Shown: positions 63,534 to 64,000 of the stretch, in pieces
Numbering within the stretch: position 1 is the first letter of the stretch
Layout: each line of letters begins with the position of its first letter
Assembly (NCBI RefSeq): GCF_000221045.1
Contig: NC_015856.1
Location: forward strand, 1,990,687-2,054,686
From: Collimonas fungivorans Ter331
GTDB taxonomy: Bacteria; Pseudomonadota; Gammaproteobacteria; Burkholderiales; Burkholderiaceae_D
DNA: 64,000 nucleotides
Reading direction: 5' to 3'
Program-made: the position numbers and the translations under genes
The notes under the pieces: generated by a model
Database searches by the model: none
Seen by the model: only the letters and a program-made list of their open reading frames with translations
Told to the model about the DNA's origin: nothing

Positions 63534-64000
63534 TTATGCCGGTTCTGCGATCCGTGCAAAGCGGCCGCTGTTGAAGTCGGCGATCGCCTGCGCGATTTCT
63601 TCCTGGCTGTTCATGACGAACGGGCCATGGCCGACGATCGCTTCATCGATCGGCTCGCCGCTCAGCACCAGCACCACGGCGTCATTGTTGGCTTCGATAT
63701 CGACGCTGTTGCCATCGTTATCGAGCAACACCATTTGCGCTTCACGCGCCACGGTTTCACCGTTGACCAGCACGGTTCCGCGCAGCACCACCAGCGCCGA
63801 ATGCCAGCCGGTGGGCAGCGACAGCTTGGTGCTGGCGCCCTGGTTGAGGCGCATGTCCCACACGTTCATCGGCGTGAAGGTATGGGCCGGACCGGCATGG
63901 CCGTCGAACTCGCCGGCGATCACGCGCACGCTGCCGGCGCCGTCAGGCAGGGCCACGGCCAGGATGTCGCGGTCGACGATGGCTTGATAGCCAGGCGCCG
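63534..64000 (-). CDS. Pirin family protein, C-terminal part (cut by window edge)
   Basis: The stop is at 63534 and the frame runs past the right edge; about 155 residues are visible. Blocks such as APGYQAIVDRDI, HAGPAHTFTPMNVWDMRL, LPTGWHSALVVLRGTVLVNG, LSGEPIDEAIVGHGPFVMN and IAQAIADFNSGRFARI are typical of the second cupin of pirin/YhaK-type proteins. Some members oxidise quercetin; others act as redox-sensitive regulators. It is convergent with the peptidase gene. Confidence 0.9.
   Translation of the reverse strand, partial: APGYQAIVDRDILAVALPDGAGSVRVIAGEFDGHAGPAHTFTPMNVWDMRLNQGASTKLSLPTGWHSALVVLRGTVLVNGETVAREAQMVLLDNDGNSVDIEANNDAVVLVLSGEPIDEAIVGHGPFVMNSQEEIAQAIADFNSGRFARIAEPA

Overview
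The window looks like chromosome from a high-GC betaproteobacterium of the Burkholderiales, most likely Oxalobacteraceae and Collimonas-like. This is an inference from protein style, a chitin-binding lipoprotein, Burkholderia-type CDI toxin chemistry and IS21-type remnants; no rRNA or other decisive marker is present.

Layout. 1-3155 (minus): a metal-uptake-type cluster of a DUF2946 protein, a TonB-dependent receptor and a PepSY-TM protein (cut by the window edge). 3285-7730 (minus): a tightly overlapping four-gene operon with a sterol-desaturase-type hydroxylase, a fatty acid desaturase, a ketosynthase III fused to a heme-oxygenase-like diiron domain, and an unrecognised protein. I read it as an uncharacterised lipid or lipid-derived metabolite pathway. 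8173-9762: an orphan lipoprotein. 9838-21089: a malonate catabolism locus with a divergent GntR/FCD regulator, a TRAP transporter (DctPQM) and malonate decarboxylase genes in the order mdcA-C-D-E-G-B-[periplasmic binding protein]-H.

21246-39833 holds a 2942-residue cyclic beta-1,2-glucan synthase, an NRAMP-like transporter with altered metal-site motifs, a ferritin-like protein, small stress-type proteins (DUF883, DUF3309), a short-type 6-phosphogluconate dehydrogenase, phosphoglucomutase, a GH144-like beta-1,2-glucanase candidate and transketolase. Phosphoglucomutase can supply glucose-1-phosphate for UDP-glucose, the glucan synthase polymerises it, and the GH144-like enzyme may trim or recycle the glucan. 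40189-46500 holds a tiny membrane protein, CsbD, a gamma-glutamyltransferase family protein, a putative GT-A glycosyltransferase, a chitin-binding lipoprotein and a periplasmic sugar-dehydrogenase-like beta-propeller.

46735-62164 is an accessory region: a pirin remnant, then a contact-dependent growth inhibition locus cdiB-cdiA-cdiI. The CdiA C-terminus keeps the spacing of the catalytic residues I recall for the Burkholderia pseudomallei 1026b tRNase. Behind cdiI lie a truncated IS21 transposase, a short possible toxin-tail remnant plus a second immunity-like gene, several copies of a repeat, a 27-bp inverted repeat and tRNA-Pro(GGG). 62336-64000 returns to housekeeping genes (M14 peptidase, pirin).

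The most interesting items are the ketosynthase-diiron fusion operon, the CDI toxin with its displaced toxin/immunity debris, the binding-protein gene inside the mdc operon with operator-like sites, and the NRAMP protein with altered motifs.
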